In this document: piece by piece, positions 1 to 10,503 of the stretch
Numbering within the stretch: position 1 is the first letter of the stretch
Layout of the letters: each line of letters begins with the position of its first letter
Assembly (NCBI RefSeq): GCF_018069755.1
Contig: NZ_JAGQDE010000013.1
Span: 82,939 to 146,938 of the forward strand
Source: Ideonella aquatica
GTDB taxonomy: Bacteria; Pseudomonadota; Gammaproteobacteria; Burkholderiales; Burkholderiaceae_C
Reading direction: 5' to 3'
DNA length: 64,000 nucleotides
Position numbers and translations under genes: made by a program
Notes under the pieces: model-generated
Databases searched by the model: none
What the model saw: the letters and a program-made list of their open reading frames with translations, nothing else
What the model was told of the DNA's origin: nothing

Positions 1-132
1 ATGTCGCGCGTGCTGCGCGGTGAAGCCATGGCCTGGCACGAGGTGGCCGGCCCGGCGCTGGCCTGCGCACTGCTCACCGTGCTGGCGCTGGCGCTGGTGG
101 TGCGGCAGATGGGGCGGGTGGTGGCGCGCTGA
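1..132 (+). CDS. C-terminal fragment of a membrane protein, possibly an ABC-type permease (5' cut by window edge)
   Basis: An open frame enters at base 1 and ends at the TGA at 130-132, giving 43 residues. They contain one hydrophobic stretch rich in Ala, Leu and Val followed by a short basic tail (RQMGRVVAR), as at the end of the last transmembrane helix of an inner-membrane permease. The true start lies outside the window, so the visible ATG at 1 need not be the start. The family is a guess from the tail only. Its end overlaps the end of the convergent DUF192 gene by about 59 bases. Confidence 0.35.
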   Translation: MSRVLRGEAMAWHEVAGPALACALLTVLALALVVRQMGRVVAR

Positions 133-469
133 GCGCCAGCCGGCTGCCCAGCCTGATCGCCAGGCCCGCCGCCAAGCCTGCACGCAGCTCCAGCGTCTGG
201 TGGGCGCCGCGGCAGACCGCCGCGGCCCAGGGCCGCAGGCCGGGCACCACGCGCAGCACGCCGCCGCTGCGGTCCAGGAAGACGATGTCCAGCGCGTAGG
301 CCATGCCGACCATGTGCACCGCGGCGCAGGGGCTGAGCCACAGGCCGTCGAGCCGGTCGAGCTGGCGCGTGGCCAGCAGCCCGATCGCCCGCGAACGCCA
401 ACGGTTGGCCAGGCCGACGCGGCAGCCGCTGTCACGGCCGTCGATCCACAGCGCCTGGGCAGGCTCCAT
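74..469 (-). CDS. DUF192 family protein
   Basis: This 131-residue protein matches the DUF192 pattern. It has a conserved Cys-Ala-Ala-Val-His segment followed by GMAYALDIVFLD, then a Leu-rich strand and a GAHQTLELRAG motif near residue 90. The C-terminal tail is low-complexity Pro/Ala. DUF192 proteins are small, mostly beta-sheet proteins of unknown biochemical role, often near secretion or pilus genes. The ATG at 469 is 5 bases after the tadC stop, so it is the last gene of the leftward Tad operon; an upstream in-frame ATG would overlap tadC. A function in pilus assembly is inferred from position only. Confidence 0.75.
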   Translation of the reverse strand: MEPAQALWIDGRDSGCRVGLANRWRSRAIGLLATRQLDRLDGLWLSPCAAVHMVGMAYALDIVFLDRSGGVLRVVPGLRPWAAAVCRGAHQTLELRAGLAAGLAIRLGSRLALSAPPPAPSAAPPAPAPAR

Positions 470-474
470 GCGCC

Positions 475-1338
475 TCAGAGACCCGCGTTGAGGAACTTCA
501 TGACGATCGGGAAGCCCAGCACGATGAAGGTGCACGGGAAGATGAACAGGATCAGCGGCCCGAGCATTTTCACCGGGGCCTCCATCGCCAGCTTCTCGGC
601 GCGCTGGAAGCGCTCGGTGCGGCGCTGGTCGCTCTGGGCGCGCAGCACGGGACCCAGGCTGGAGCCCATCAGTTCGCCCTGAACCAAGGCGCTCACCAGG
701 CTGGAGATGGGTGCGAAGTCCATGCGTTCGGCCAGGTCGCGCAGCGCATCAACGCGCGGCTTGCCGGCCCGGATGTCGCGCAGCACACGGTTGATCTCGG
801 TCATCAGCGGGCCGGGCTTGCTGCGGTCAACCGCCTTTTGCAGCGCGCCGGTGAGGTTCAGGCCCGCCTCGATGGCCAGCGTGACGATGTCCAGGAAGTA
901 GGGCATGGCCTTGAGCACCGCCAACTGGCGCCGCTGGGTGTGATCCTTCAGCCAGAGGTCCGGGTAGTACCAGCCCAGCAGACCGCCGCCCAGCAGGGCC
1001 GCCAACGCACGGCCATCGATCAGCCCTGTCGCCAGCAGCCCGGCCAGCAGCGCGGACAGCAGCTTGCCGCCAATGAACTGCTCCGGGGTCAGCGCGTACT
1101 CCTGGCCAGCCCGCCGCAGGCGGGCCAGGAGCGCCTGTCGCCGGTCTGGCGAGAGCAGCATGGCCGCACTGTGACCCAGGATGTTGATCAGCGGCCACAG
1201 GACGCGAAAGCCCGGCGGCGGCTTGTCACGGTAGGTGGTGTCGGCGCGGCCGAGCGTGGTGTACAGGCCCCAGGCCGAGATCAGCAGCAAGGCCACCGCA
1301 AGACCGCCCAGCAGGGAAACCATCAGGGGATGGCTCAT
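475..1338 (-). CDS. tadC: Tad pilus inner-membrane platform protein TadC (T2SSF domain)
   Basis: This 287-residue integral membrane protein has an N-terminal helix, a pair of central hydrophobic segments around residues 90-125, a T2SSF (GspF-like) cytoplasmic domain containing AIEAGLNLTGAL, and a C-terminal helix ending in a Phe/Ile-rich segment. TadB and TadC form the inner-membrane platform that couples the TadA ATPase to Flp pilin polymerisation. The order cpaF-tadB-tadC with four-base stop/start overlaps is the standard Tad arrangement, and the length is typical of TadC. The start at 1338 overlaps the tadB stop. Confidence 0.9.
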   Translation of the reverse strand: MSHPLMVSLLGGLAVALLLISAWGLYTTLGRADTTYRDKPPPGFRVLWPLINILGHSAAMLLSPDRRQALLARLRRAGQEYALTPEQFIGGKLLSALLAGLLATGLIDGRALAALLGGGLLGWYYPDLWLKDHTQRRQLAVLKAMPYFLDIVTLAIEAGLNLTGALQKAVDRSKPGPLMTEINRVLRDIRAGKPRVDALRDLAERMDFAPISSLVSALVQGELMGSSLGPVLRAQSDQRRTERFQRAEKLAMEAPVKMLGPLILFIFPCTFIVLGFPIVMKFLNAGL

Positions 1339-2173
1339 ACGTCGATTGACACGATCTTGCGGATGAAGAACGCGCCCAGCACCAGCAGCACCGCAATCGC
1401 GGCCATCGCGCCCCAGCCATACAGGGTGGTGAACAGCGGCATCATGGCCGGCGGATCCATCACGTACAGGATGGCGGCCAGGAAGATCGGCAGCAGGCCG
1501 ACGATGATCCCCTGCAACTTGCCCTGCGAGGTGAGCGCGCGGATCTTGCCTTCCATCACCGCCTTGGCGCGCAGTGCCGAAGACAGCCGCTCAAGGATCT
1601 CGGAGAGGTTGCCGCCCACCTCCTTGGCGATCGTCAGCGCCGAGACGAAGAGGTCGATCTCCTCCATCTTCAGCCGCTGACCCATGCCGCGCAACGAGTC
1701 TTCCAGCGCCAGACCCAAGCGCTGCTCGCGCAGCAGCAGCGAGAACTCCTGCGACAGCGGGGCGGGACTCTCGCGCACCAACAGGTCCAGCGCGTTTTGC
1801 AGGCTGGCACCGGCGCGCAGTGCGCCGGCCATCATCGTCAGCCCATCGGGCAGCTGCTGCACCAGCCGTGAGGCGCGGCGGTGGCGCATCACCACCCAGG
1901 CCAGGCGCGGCAGCCCGGCGCCCAGCAGGCCGGCCAGCAGCGCCAGCACCGGCGCGCCGCTGAGCAGCCAGACCAGCAGCGGCAGCAGCATGAACATCAG
2001 CAGGTTCAGGCGGAACAGGCGGCGCGGGTCAATGAACAGGAACATGTCCGCCAGCGTCACCCGGGCGTGCTCGGTGAAGCTGGCCCGCCAGTCGATGTAG
2101 GCGCCGCGTGCCGCACGCAACAGCAGCAGCACGCTGGCAAAAACCAGCAGGGCGATCACCAGCATCTCGGCGT

Positions 2174-2177
<4 letters not shown>
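1335..2177 (-). CDS. tadB: Tad pilus inner-membrane platform protein TadB (T2SSF domain)
   Basis: This 280-residue protein has an N-terminal membrane helix, two hydrophobic segments around residues 60-105, a T2SSF domain with LPDGLTMMAGALRAG and the typical EVGGNLSEILERL segment, and two C-terminal helices. It is the partner of TadC in the pilus assembly platform. It overlaps the upstream cpaF stop by four bases and the downstream tadC start by four bases, so the three genes are probably translationally coupled. Length and domain order are normal for TadB. Confidence 0.9.
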
Positions 2178-3888
<1,711 letters not shown>

Positions 3889-3892
<4 letters not shown>

Positions 3893-5466
3893 CGTGACAT
3901 GTCGAAGCGGCCTTCGATCGTGTTGGGCGTGACGCGAGGCGATACCTTGTCGGCAGCGACGCCGGCGGCCGCGGAGGCCTTCTCCAGCGCCTCGCGGTTG
4001 ATCGCCGAATCGGGGGTGATCACCCGCGGCGTGGCAATCACGAACAGCTCGGTCTGCTCGGTGGTGTTCTCACGTGAGCGGAAGAGGCTGTTGACCACCG
4101 GGAGGCGCGCCAGGCCGGGGATACCGTCCATGGCGCGTTCGGCACGCTGGCGCAGCAGGCCGGAGATCACCAGCGGCTCGCCCTGGCGCAGCGCCACGCG
4201 GGTCTCGGTGCGGTGCGTGGTGAAGGCCACGTAGCCGGCGTTCGAGTTGCGCGCGTCGGGCTCGGAGACTTCGACCATCAGCGCCGAATCGATGTTGCCC
4301 TCGCCATCGGCCACAGGCTTGAACTCGATGCGCACGCCGTACTGCTTGTACTCCACAGTGACCGCGCCCAGACCCTGGGTGACAGGGATCGGGATCTCGC
4401 CGCCCGCCAGGAAGCTGGCCTCGCCGCCACTGCGGCAGCTCAGGCGCGGCTCGGCCAGGGCCCACGCGTCGCCGTTCTGCTCCAGCAGGTTGATGGCCGA
4501 GCTCAGCTGCGTGGCCAGGCCGAAGTAGCTGCGCGCCGGCACCACGCTGCTGACCTGCGGCAGGCCGGTGTTGTCGGCAGGCCGCCACGGCGTGTTGCTG
4601 TAGCCCAGGATGTTGGTGGCGACGCTGGGGCCACGCGCGCTGCTGCCCCACTTCACGCCAAGCTGGTCCAGCGCGCGCTTTTTCACCTCGACGACGCGCA
4701 GGTCGATCTGGACCATGCGTTCCATCTGCAGCGGATCGGCATCGGCCGGCCGCTCGGCCACCAGATTCAGCGCCTGGGGAAAGCTGGCGGCCAGCTTGTT
4801 CATGCGGGTGGCCGTTTCGGCATCGGGGTACCGCCCCTCCATCACGATGCGGTCGCCCACCTGGCGCGCGGTGACGCCGGGCACCGCACGGATCAGTTCC
4901 TGCAGATCCTCCAGCACCCGCGAAGCACGCACCGCCTCGACCTTGAGCTGGTAGCTGATCTGCCGGCCCGACTTGAGCCAGACATGCATCGTCGTCTCGC
5001 CGGCGGCCTCGGCCAGCAACACGATCTCACGGTCATCCACGACGGTGGCCTTGACCACGGCGCCGTTGCCGATGGCGATGCGGCTGATCGCCGGCAGGCC
5101 GATGGTGCCCACTTCGCCCACCACCATGCGCCGGTTCGGGCCCAGCTCGACCTCGGGGGCGGGTGCAGGCGCTGGCGCGCGAGCCCAGGCGCGCTGGGCG
5201 GGCAGGACGCGGGTCTCGATCTGTGTGCCACGCGCTGTGGACACGGGCGCCGTGGTCGCGCTGGCCGGCAGGGGGGGGGCGGGCGGGGGCGCCAAGACGG
5301 CCGAAGCGGCGGGTACAGCGGAGGGTACAGCGGCGGACACCGCAGCTGCTGCCATGACCGGCCAGGCGAGACAGGCGGTCAGGCAGCAGCAGCAGACCAG
5401 GGCGGGGGCGGACGTCAGGGCGCGCAGCAACAACGGCATCTCCCGGGGCGGGTGGGTCGGTGGCAT
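3889..5466 (-). CDS. cpaC: Tad pilus outer-membrane secretin CpaC/RcpA
   Basis: The protein has a signal peptide with a Cys-rich hydrophobic core, a low-complexity Pro/Ala stretch, an N-terminal secretin domain (MVVGEVGTIGLP onward) and a C-terminal type II/III secretin beta-domain containing VPARSYFGLATQLSSAI and the VTVEYKQYGVRIEFKP segment. Secretins form the outer-membrane channel through which the Flp pilus emerges. I chose the ATG at 5466 because it lies just after the cpaB stop at 5471; an ATG at 5502 would overlap cpaB, and one at 5439 would shorten the signal peptide. Product confidence is high, start confidence moderate. Confidence 0.87.
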
Positions 5467-5470
5467 GGCG

Positions 5471-6403
5471 TCAGTGGCTGTCTGTGGCCCGTGGCCGGGC
5501 AAGGGCCTGTGCGGGTGTGCTCGCCGGCCCCATCCAGCCCTTGAGCAGCGGCGCCAGACCGGACACCTTGGCTTCGGTGACGTCGGCCAGACCCCCGCCC
5601 TGCCCGCCGACGATGAACTCCACGCTGCGGCGAACCGCCTCGGCCGGGCGCTGACCGATCAGTGACGCGCCGCTCATCACCGGCGTGCGGTTGGGGTCGG
5701 TGTCGTCCGGGTTGCGCAGCAGTGCGGTCAGCCGACCGGCGGCGCGGGCGACGATGATGCGGTCAGCCTCCTCGGGGCTGACCTCCAAGGTGATGGTCGA
5801 GTAGGACGATTCGGTGCCATCGTCCCGCCGGCTGACCCGCTGGTCGGTGGCCAGCACCGGCACCTTGGACAGCAGCGGCAGCGTCAGCTCCTCGTCGCGC
5901 TCGGCCCCCTGCGGCGCCGCGGCCCGGCCGGAGTAGACCAGGTCGATGAAGTCGCCGGGCTTGAGCATGCCGGAGATCGAGTTGACCGAGTCGACCTCGA
6001 CCGTCATGGCCCGCTGGCCCTTCTTCAGCGTGGCCGAGAACACGTACTGGCCACCGCCCTCGGCATGCATCGGCAGCAGCACTTCGCCACGCTTGATCGG
6101 CAGGGTCAGCCGCTGGCGCTCGAAGTCACCGAACTGCTTGGGTAGCACGGCGTTCTGGTGCACGAACTCCTTGGGCACCTCTCGAATGGCCATGACCTCG
6201 GCCGAGATGGGCTCGCCGCGGTCCAGGTCGCGCTTGGCGACGACCACGCTGACCATCACGCGCCCCCGACGGCTCTCCTCCTCCAGTTGAGCCAAGCGGC
6301 TGTGGATCAAGTCATTGCTCAGGTAGACGGCGCCGACGCCCAGCGCGATGGCCAAGCCCAGCAGCAGCCAGTGGGTGTTGATCTGGGGTCGGGGAAGCCG
6401 CAT
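5471..6403 (-). CDS. cpaB: Tad pilus assembly protein CpaB/RcpC (SAF domain)
   Basis: This 310-residue protein has an N-terminal membrane anchor (WLLLGLAIALGVGAVYL), then a SAF domain (VVVAKRDLDRGEPISAEVM) and the RcpC/CpaB segment (MTVEVDSVNSISGMLKPGDFIDLVY). CpaB-type proteins act in the periplasm with the secretin. The gene sits between a small pilin-like gene, 2 bases upstream, and cpaC. Length and domain order are normal for the family. Confidence 0.88.
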   Translation of the reverse strand: MRLPRPQINTHWLLLGLAIALGVGAVYLSNDLIHSRLAQLEEESRRGRVMVSVVVAKRDLDRGEPISAEVMAIREVPKEFVHQNAVLPKQFGDFERQRLTLPIKRGEVLLPMHAEGGGQYVFSATLKKGQRAMTVEVDSVNSISGMLKPGDFIDLVYSGRAAAPQGAERDEELTLPLLSKVPVLATDQRVSRRDDGTESSYSTITLEVSPEEADRIIVARAAGRLTALLRNPDDTDPNRTPVMSGASLIGQRPAEAVRRSVEFIVGGQGGGLADVTEAKVSGLAPLLKGWMGPASTPAQALARPRATDSH

Positions 6404-6405
6404 GG

Positions 6406-6606
6406 TCAGGGCAGCGAGAGGAAGTAGGTGAGGTTGCGGTAGAAGAGCCGGACCATGTCCGCCAGGTGCTGCGCTCCGGTTCGGCCATCGACATCGATCA
6501 CGAACAAGGCCGCCACCAGTGCCGAGACGACCACCAGGTACTCGACCATGGACTGCCCGGCTTCGCTGCGGGGGCCAGGGCGTCGGTGTTCAATGGTCTT
6601 CGTCAT
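6406..6606 (-). CDS. small Flp/TadE-type prepilin-like protein
   Basis: This 66-residue protein has a short basic N-terminus, then GQSMVEYLVVVSALVAALFV: a prepilin-like cleavage region (Gly, then Glu-Tyr five residues on) and a hydrophobic helix. The tail of about 30 residues is short. It resembles Flp pilins and TadE pseudopilins but matches neither closely. It lies 2 bases before cpaB and 3 bases after the next gene, so it belongs to the Tad operon. It may be a minor pilin or assembly initiator, which is inferred from motif and position. Confidence 0.65.
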   Translation of the reverse strand: MTKTIEHRRPGPRSEAGQSMVEYLVVVSALVAALFVIDVDGRTGAQHLADMVRLFYRNLTYFLSLP

Positions 6607-6609
6607 GGC

Positions 6610-7326
6610 TCAGCGTGTCAGGGCGGCGGTGGCGGGCGTGAGCAGGTTGACCGTGGCGACGCCTCGCTGCGCGTGCGGCTGCCAGCTGATCACCACGTCG
6701 ACGCTTTGCGGGGCGCGCTCGAAACTGGCCAGCCAGCCGCGGCCGGCTTCGGCGTTGGCGGGGCTTTCGCGGTCGAAGGTGGTGCGCCAGCCCTGTCGCT
6801 GCCAGTGATCGCGCCAGCGGCGGACCTGCACCTCGAAGGGCGCCTGGCTGACCAGCGTCACGTGCTCACTGCGCACCGGCCCGTCGGTGGAGGCCATGCT
6901 CTGCGCGATGCGGTGGTCTGCAAAGCGAGGCAACCAAGGCGGTGCCAAATCGCGCTGAAGTCCCTGGACGTGGCCCCAGCTGATCAGCCCTTCCGAACCC
7001 CGACCTTCTGGATGCTCGCGCACCTGAACGGCCACCTGCAGGCCGCCAGCCAGCGTCGACAAGGCCAACCAGCCTCCGGTATCGACCCGACGCGGCGTGC
7101 CCACGGGCCGGCGCGCCCATTCACGTTCGTAGAAGCCCAGCACCTCGCGCGGCGTCAGCTCGGACGCGAAGTGCTGCAGGCGGGTTGGCAAGCCATTGAC
7201 CACGGCGTCGTTGGTGACCCACTCGGCGTGGCTGCGCGGCGGCAGCTTCACCTCGGGCCACTCGACCGGCGCGGCGACGGCGGCGCTCACGATCGTCCAG
7301 ACCAGCAGGCCCACAAGCGGCTTCAT
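6610..7326 (-). CDS. secreted or periplasmic protein of unknown function in the Tad operon
   Basis: This 238-residue protein begins with a clear signal peptide (MKPLVGLLVWTIVSAAVAAP). The mature part contains many Trp and Arg residues, including WRDHWQRQGWR near residue 170, and no domain I recognise. The start overlaps the upstream TadE-like stop by four bases, so it is co-translated within the Tad operon. A periplasmic role in pilus assembly is likely from context, but nothing in the sequence identifies an activity. Confidence 0.6.
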   Translation of the reverse strand: MKPLVGLLVWTIVSAAVAAPVEWPEVKLPPRSHAEWVTNDAVVNGLPTRLQHFASELTPREVLGFYEREWARRPVGTPRRVDTGGWLALSTLAGGLQVAVQVREHPEGRGSEGLISWGHVQGLQRDLAPPWLPRFADHRIAQSMASTDGPVRSEHVTLVSQAPFEVQVRRWRDHWQRQGWRTTFDRESPANAEAGRGWLASFERAPQSVDVVISWQPHAQRGVATVNLLTPATAALTR

Positions 7327-8090
7327 GGCACGCAGGGTCCTGCGGTACCTGCCCCCTCCAGGCGGCTGGCGTAGATCGGGTCGGGCTTGATGCAGCCCAG
7401 CACCGGCCCCTCGGGCTCGAACAGCGAGACGGCCCGTTCCAAGAAGCCGCTCAACATGCCGGGCACCAGGGTCAGCGGGACGATGACCGCCGCCGCATCT
7501 CGGGTGGCTTGCGAGCCGCTGCTGCCCAGCGCATTGGCGCCCGCGGCGGTGGCGGCGGCCAGTGTCAGGCGATCGGCCTTCAGTGTCTCGGCCAGCGGCA
7601 GCCGGTTGACCAGCGAGACTTCCACCCGAGCGACGGTGCCCGGGGGGTAGTGTTTGCCGGCCGACCTGGCCATGGCCTTGGCCTCAGCCAGCGGTCCCTG
7701 GCTGCCCATCGCAACCCCGCTGAAGACCACGCGCACGTCCTCGGGCTTCTGCAGCAGCGCCCGGCCGGACAGGTCCAGCCACAGCGAGGTCTGCCCCTTG
7801 GCGCCCTGGATCGACGCGACGCTGTCGTCGGAGCGCAGCCTGCCGCCATGCAGGTGGCTGCCGTGCAGGAAGAACCGAGCCCGCATCTGGTCCTGGATCC
7901 GGTCCTCCGACAGGCCCGGGTGCATGGCCTTTTGCATGGCAGCATAGCGGCTGGCCTGCGTGGCGGTCTGGTTCAGGTCACCATAGCGGCCCAGGTAGCT
8001 GATGCCCAGAAACAGCGGCAGCAGCACCGCCAGGGCCACCAGGAACTCGGCCATCGATTGGCCGTGCTGGCGGGATCGCGGCGCGCTCAT
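7323..8090 (-). CDS. tadE: TadE-like pseudopilin
   Basis: This 255-residue protein begins with a short basic segment and GQSMAEFLVALAVLLPLFLG, the TadE-type prepilin-like transmembrane helix. The YLGRYGDLNQTATQASRYAA segment that follows is typical of TadE/TadG proteins. The remaining 200 residues are soluble and probably periplasmic. TadE-like pseudopilins need processing by a prepilin peptidase and support Flp pilus assembly. It overlaps its neighbours on both sides by four bases. It is longer than a minimal TadE. Confidence 0.72.
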   Translation of the reverse strand: MSAPRSRQHGQSMAEFLVALAVLLPLFLGISYLGRYGDLNQTATQASRYAAMQKAMHPGLSEDRIQDQMRARFFLHGSHLHGGRLRSDDSVASIQGAKGQTSLWLDLSGRALLQKPEDVRVVFSGVAMGSQGPLAEAKAMARSAGKHYPPGTVARVEVSLVNRLPLAETLKADRLTLAAATAAGANALGSSGSQATRDAAAVIVPLTLVPGMLSGFLERAVSLFEPEGPVLGCIKPDPIYASRLEGAGTAGPCVP

Positions 8091-8938
8091 CGGCCGGCCC
8101 CCAGGGCTTGCTTGTGCGGCTGGCGCAGGAAGGCCTCGACGCTCTCGCGTGAGAAACGGGTGGGTGGAATCGGCGTGCCGTCGCTGAACTCGGCGAGCCT
8201 CATCTCCGCAGACATGGGAAAGATGGCGCCGACGTCGCCGCCGCGGTCATTTCTGTTGTCCAGGCGCATGCGCACGACGACCTGCTTGGCGCCGCTGGGA
8301 AGGGCCACATGCGAGCGGCGAGCGTAGAGGCAGTGGTCGTTGCCGCTGCGCTTGCCCAGCGGCGTCTTCAGCTCTCGGGAGACGATGTCTTCGGTCCAGA
8401 TGCATTGAACGCCCAGTCCGGCATCGTCGACGGGCAGGCCGCTGAGGTCGACCTCGCGCTTGGGGGGGCGGCCATGACACACCACCGAGTTCTCGAACAC
8501 CGCGACTTGAGGAACATCGCTTTCACCGGGCATGTACGGTCCCTTGGTCCCGCTCAGCGCGCGTCGGCATCCGTCAATGATGTCGACGTGGAAGCTGCGC
8601 CAGATGATGGGCTGACAGTTGGAGTCGACGACAAAGACCGCGTTGATGGTGTACTTCGCCCACCGTTCGCCGTCGAAGAGTACTTCGCTCTGCTCATGGG
8701 GTGCCTGCTGCAACTGGGCCGCTGACAAGAGGGGCACAGGGGCGGCGGGCAGTCCTTTGCGGGTCCAGCATATGTGGGACATCAGTTCCAGATACTCCTG
8801 GATCGTTGCCGGGTGCGCGTAGCCTCGCAATACCACCCGCAGGGGCCCACCATCGGCGACGGCCGAGCCAGTGAGCAGCATCCACAGCAGCAGCCCGAGA
8901 GCCCAGATGCGGCCTCGGCCACGGACATCGCAGCGCAT
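8087..8938 (-). CDS. exported protein of unknown function in the Tad operon
   Basis: The frame is open upstream to 9094, but the ATG at 8938, 2 bases after the stop of the upstream TadG-like gene, gives a convincing signal peptide (IWALGLLLWMLLTGSAVADG). The mature protein of about 255 residues has several Cys residues (SHICW, DSNCQP, DGCRR, VVCHG, VQCIW, DHCLY), suggesting disulfide-bonded periplasmic folding. I recognise no domain. Its place between TadG-like and TadE-like genes suggests a pilus-related role. Confidence 0.6.
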   Translation of the reverse strand: MRCDVRGRGRIWALGLLLWMLLTGSAVADGGPLRVVLRGYAHPATIQEYLELMSHICWTRKGLPAAPVPLLSAAQLQQAPHEQSEVLFDGERWAKYTINAVFVVDSNCQPIIWRSFHVDIIDGCRRALSGTKGPYMPGESDVPQVAVFENSVVCHGRPPKREVDLSGLPVDDAGLGVQCIWTEDIVSRELKTPLGKRSGNDHCLYARRSHVALPSGAKQVVVRMRLDNRNDRGGDVGAIFPMSAEMRLAEFSDGTPIPPTRFSRESVEAFLRQPHKQALGAGR

Positions 8939-8940
8939 CG

Positions 8941-10494
8941 TCACTGCCCTCCAGGTGTGTACAGCGCGGCGTCCGGCGCCAGTCCCATGGCCACGAGAAG
9001 GGCCGCCTTTTCGCGCTGGCTGGTGTCTGCCAGCCGGGCTTGCCAGTAGGGACTGAACAAGGATCCGTGCTCCTTGGCGCTGTCCGGGCGCCACAGTGAG
9101 CGGGCCGTGAAGTCGTTGGGCAGGCCGCGGCGCGGGCGCTCAAAGAAGACCCGCGCCTTGCCAATCGCGCTCAGTCGGTGGCCAGCCAGGCGCTCGGGCA
9201 TCTCCGAGGAGCCAGCCACCGAGCCCGTTGTTACACCCATTCGCAGCGCATCACTGGTCACGGTGTTCGACGCAGGGCGGCTCACCACCACCACGAAGTC
9301 CAGACCCAGGCGACCGCGCTGGGACAGGGACTTGTCTCTAACGTCGTAGACATGGGGCACGCCGGTCCAGTTCTCGTGCCGGCTCGCGTCCTTGTAGGCC
9401 AACATCTGTGCGCTGCGCCGAGGTGACCAGGTATCGCCACCACCACCAACGTAGTCCGCATTTGAGCGACCCCATCCAATCGGCGTGTACAGCTTGCAGG
9501 GCCGCGGCGGCTTGCCACATAGCCCCTTGACCCACAGCTCCAAGGTGTCCTGGGACTCCCAACGCTCATAGCTCTTGAGGCGGGAGCCGCCGTCCTTGTC
9601 GAGGCCGAACAGCAGGGCATCGAAGTTCAGCCATCCCGCGCCGGGTCGCGATGCTGAGAAGCCATCGCGCGAGGCCAGCAGAACATCGGCGGCATCTCGC
9701 CGGTCGTCCCCGGTCGTGGCGTACTGCCGGGTGAAGTTCCGCCATTCCCATTCGTTGGCGGCCAAGGTCAGCGCCAGGACCGCGGGCCGACGATCGAGTT
9801 GCACCCCGGCGTCCGAGTGCTGTCCGAACTGGGCGCGGTTGGCATCGGTAATGGCCGCGGCGGCATCTTGCGCCAGCAGGCTGCCCGTGCTCCGGACCAT
9901 CAGGTGACTGCCTTTGATCAGCTTCTTCTCGACTTCCAGAATGTCGACGATCTTCGTGATCGACTCGCCTAGGAGCGTATGACCCTCGTTCGCACGGTGC
10001 GCCAGCTCGTGCAACAAGCGGGCCGCGACAGCCACTTGAGGAACGAACGTACCCAACACGTCCAGTGCGTAGCCGATGTTGTCTGCCGAGTGTGAGAAGT
10101 ACTGGGTCCAGCTCTCCAGGCTCAGCATCTGCACCAGGAACGCCTCGTTGGCCATCATGGCGCGGTTGTTGTAGGCCATCAGGTTGAGCAGCCGCGCTTC
10201 CACCGTGGCGCCGGCCAGCGCGGCGGCATCAGCCGCATTCACCGTCCGCTGCTTCGCCACGGTGAGTTGCGAGACGTTGAACACGCCGTACATCACGGCA
10301 GCTGCGGCCGACAGAGTGCCCAACAGCCAGATCATCGCTTGCCCGCGCTGCAGACCGCCTTTTCGCGGAGGGTGCAGACGTACGAAGCCGCTCCGAAGTG
10401 GTCCATTGCGCATGGTTCTGCCCTGTTGTGCCGGGCGCGGGCCATCAACGGCTCCGGGCGACGATCCACGCAGATTGCTCGTTCCCGCTGTCAT
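8941..10494 (-). CDS. TadG-like Flp pilus assembly protein
   Basis: The 517-residue protein has a Pro/Arg-rich N-terminal segment, then QRGQAMIWLLGTLSAAAAVMYGVFN, a TadE/TadG-type anchor helix, and NAADAAALAGAT, which is the TadG N-terminal signature. A long soluble periplasmic region follows. I see no clear von Willebrand A metal site. An internal ATG at 10413 would also keep the anchor. The start at 10494 lies 9 bases after the OmpA-like gene's stop. It is the expected third pseudopilin-like component of the Tad machine. Confidence 0.7.
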   Translation of the reverse strand: MTAGTSNLRGSSPGAVDGPRPAQQGRTMRNGPLRSGFVRLHPPRKGGLQRGQAMIWLLGTLSAAAAVMYGVFNVSQLTVAKQRTVNAADAAALAGATVEARLLNLMAYNNRAMMANEAFLVQMLSLESWTQYFSHSADNIGYALDVLGTFVPQVAVAARLLHELAHRANEGHTLLGESITKIVDILEVEKKLIKGSHLMVRSTGSLLAQDAAAAITDANRAQFGQHSDAGVQLDRRPAVLALTLAANEWEWRNFTRQYATTGDDRRDAADVLLASRDGFSASRPGAGWLNFDALLFGLDKDGGSRLKSYERWESQDTLELWVKGLCGKPPRPCKLYTPIGWGRSNADYVGGGGDTWSPRRSAQMLAYKDASRHENWTGVPHVYDVRDKSLSQRGRLGLDFVVVVSRPASNTVTSDALRMGVTTGSVAGSSEMPERLAGHRLSAIGKARVFFERPRRGLPNDFTARSLWRPDSAKEHGSLFSPYWQARLADTSQREKAALLVAMGLAPDAALYTPGGQ

Positions 10495-10503
10495 GTCACA
10501 CCA